Source: VAZQ01 sp963725185
Lineage (GTDB): Bacteria > Pseudomonadota > Alphaproteobacteria > Rhizobiales > Xanthobacteraceae
NCBI GenBank assembly: GCA_963725185.1
Contig: CAVRXO010000006.1
Location: forward strand, 2,976,001-3,040,000
Direction of reading: 5' to 3'
Length of the DNA stretch: 64,000 nt
Shown here in pieces: positions 63,776-64,000 of this stretch; within the stretch, counting starts at the first letter, position 1; every line of letters starts with the position of its first letter. A program made the translations under genes and the position numbers. Under the pieces are notes generated by a model. The model had not been told where the DNA came from. It saw nothing but the letters and a program-made list of their open reading frames with translations, and ran no database searches.

Positions 63776-64000
63776 ATGTCCAGCCCTTTGACTGCCGACC
63801 GAACTGCTGCCGCGACCGGCAATCCCGCAATCGGCAAGACGGCGGATTGGCGCAGCCCGGCGGTGATCGTGCTGGGCGGCTGCCTCATCGCCATGCTGGC
63901 GTTCGGGCCGCGCTCCGCGCTCGGCTTTTTTCTGACGCCGCTGTCGGCGACGCATGGCTGGGGCCGCGATATCTATGCGCTCGCGATCGCGGTGCAGAGC
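63776..64000 (+). CDS. MFS transporter, second tandem copy, 3' end beyond window
   Basis: The first 75 codons of a paralogue of the preceding transporter: VIVLGGCLIAMLAFGPRSAL and TPLSATHGWGRDIYALAIAV align with VLCGCLIGLLSFGPRSAAGQ and TPLSFANSWGRDVFSTAFAI of the first copy. It starts with ATG at 63776 and runs off the window. Confidence 0.85.
   Translation, partial: MSSPLTADRTAAATGNPAIGKTADWRSPAVIVLGGCLIAMLAFGPRSALGFFLTPLSATHGWGRDIYALAIAVQS

Overview
The window reads as chromosome of a GC-rich alphaproteobacterium of the order Hyphomicrobiales, in the Bradyrhizobium/Rhodopseudomonas/Pseudolabrys neighbourhood. This rests on protein style (BA14K, DUF3141, TctC, FixJ/FixK-type regulators), on FixK/FNR-type promoter boxes, and on the intergenic palindromes. 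No rRNA, tRNA, CRISPR array, integrase or transposase gene was found.

Left flank (1-7.4 kb): a carbamoyltransferase/DUF5989/SxtJ operon cut by the window edge, a secreted protein of unknown role, a frameshifted TctC solute-binding protein, a 51-residue DUF3096 protein, and ppdK (pyruvate phosphate dikinase) with an unusual Lys/Arg-rich N-terminal extension. Right flank (56.1-64 kb): a SleB-type cell wall hydrolase, a secreted cytochrome/beta-propeller protein, nadC, nadA and two tandem MFS transporters.

Between them lies a block of about 48.7 kb that looks like a genomic island. It is bracketed by an approximately 80-bp direct repeat: the 3' end of ppdK plus about 20 bp downstream (7322-7400) recurs almost exactly at 56085-56166. 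Inside, and not noticed outside, are sixteen boxes of the form TTGA(T/C)-N4-(A/G)TCAA or a close variant (8876 to 55133), the half-site pattern of FNR/FixK/DNR regulators. Most lie at a spacing that would put the transcription start just ahead of the next gene.

The block encodes: a carbon/energy module (PhaC-like DUF3141 protein, phosphate acetyltransferase, acetate kinase, phasin-like protein, CoA-transferase alpha and beta, FabI, SulP transporter); a C39-like peptidase, AstE-like zinc hydrolase and GlsB-type protein; polyphosphate kinase 2; two HlyD plus small membrane protein pairs; an HdeD-like protein; two sensor kinases, three response regulators and a FixK-like regulator; a five-gene amino-acid decarboxylase/antiporter operon; and secreted or envelope proteins (a DUF4344 metallopeptidase beside a YGSDR-repeat protein with the same N-terminal domain, a DcaP-like porin, a DUF3300 protein with an S74-like C-terminus, and a Gly/Tyr-rich protein). 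Read together, this is a self-regulated programme for low oxygen, acid and energy stress.

Seven genes carry what look like single small indels (tctC, LTXXQ protein, phasin-like protein, ABC-SBP/histidine kinase, second HlyD, both decarboxylases), several next to short homopolymers. Sequencing error and real decay cannot be separated from this sequence alone.
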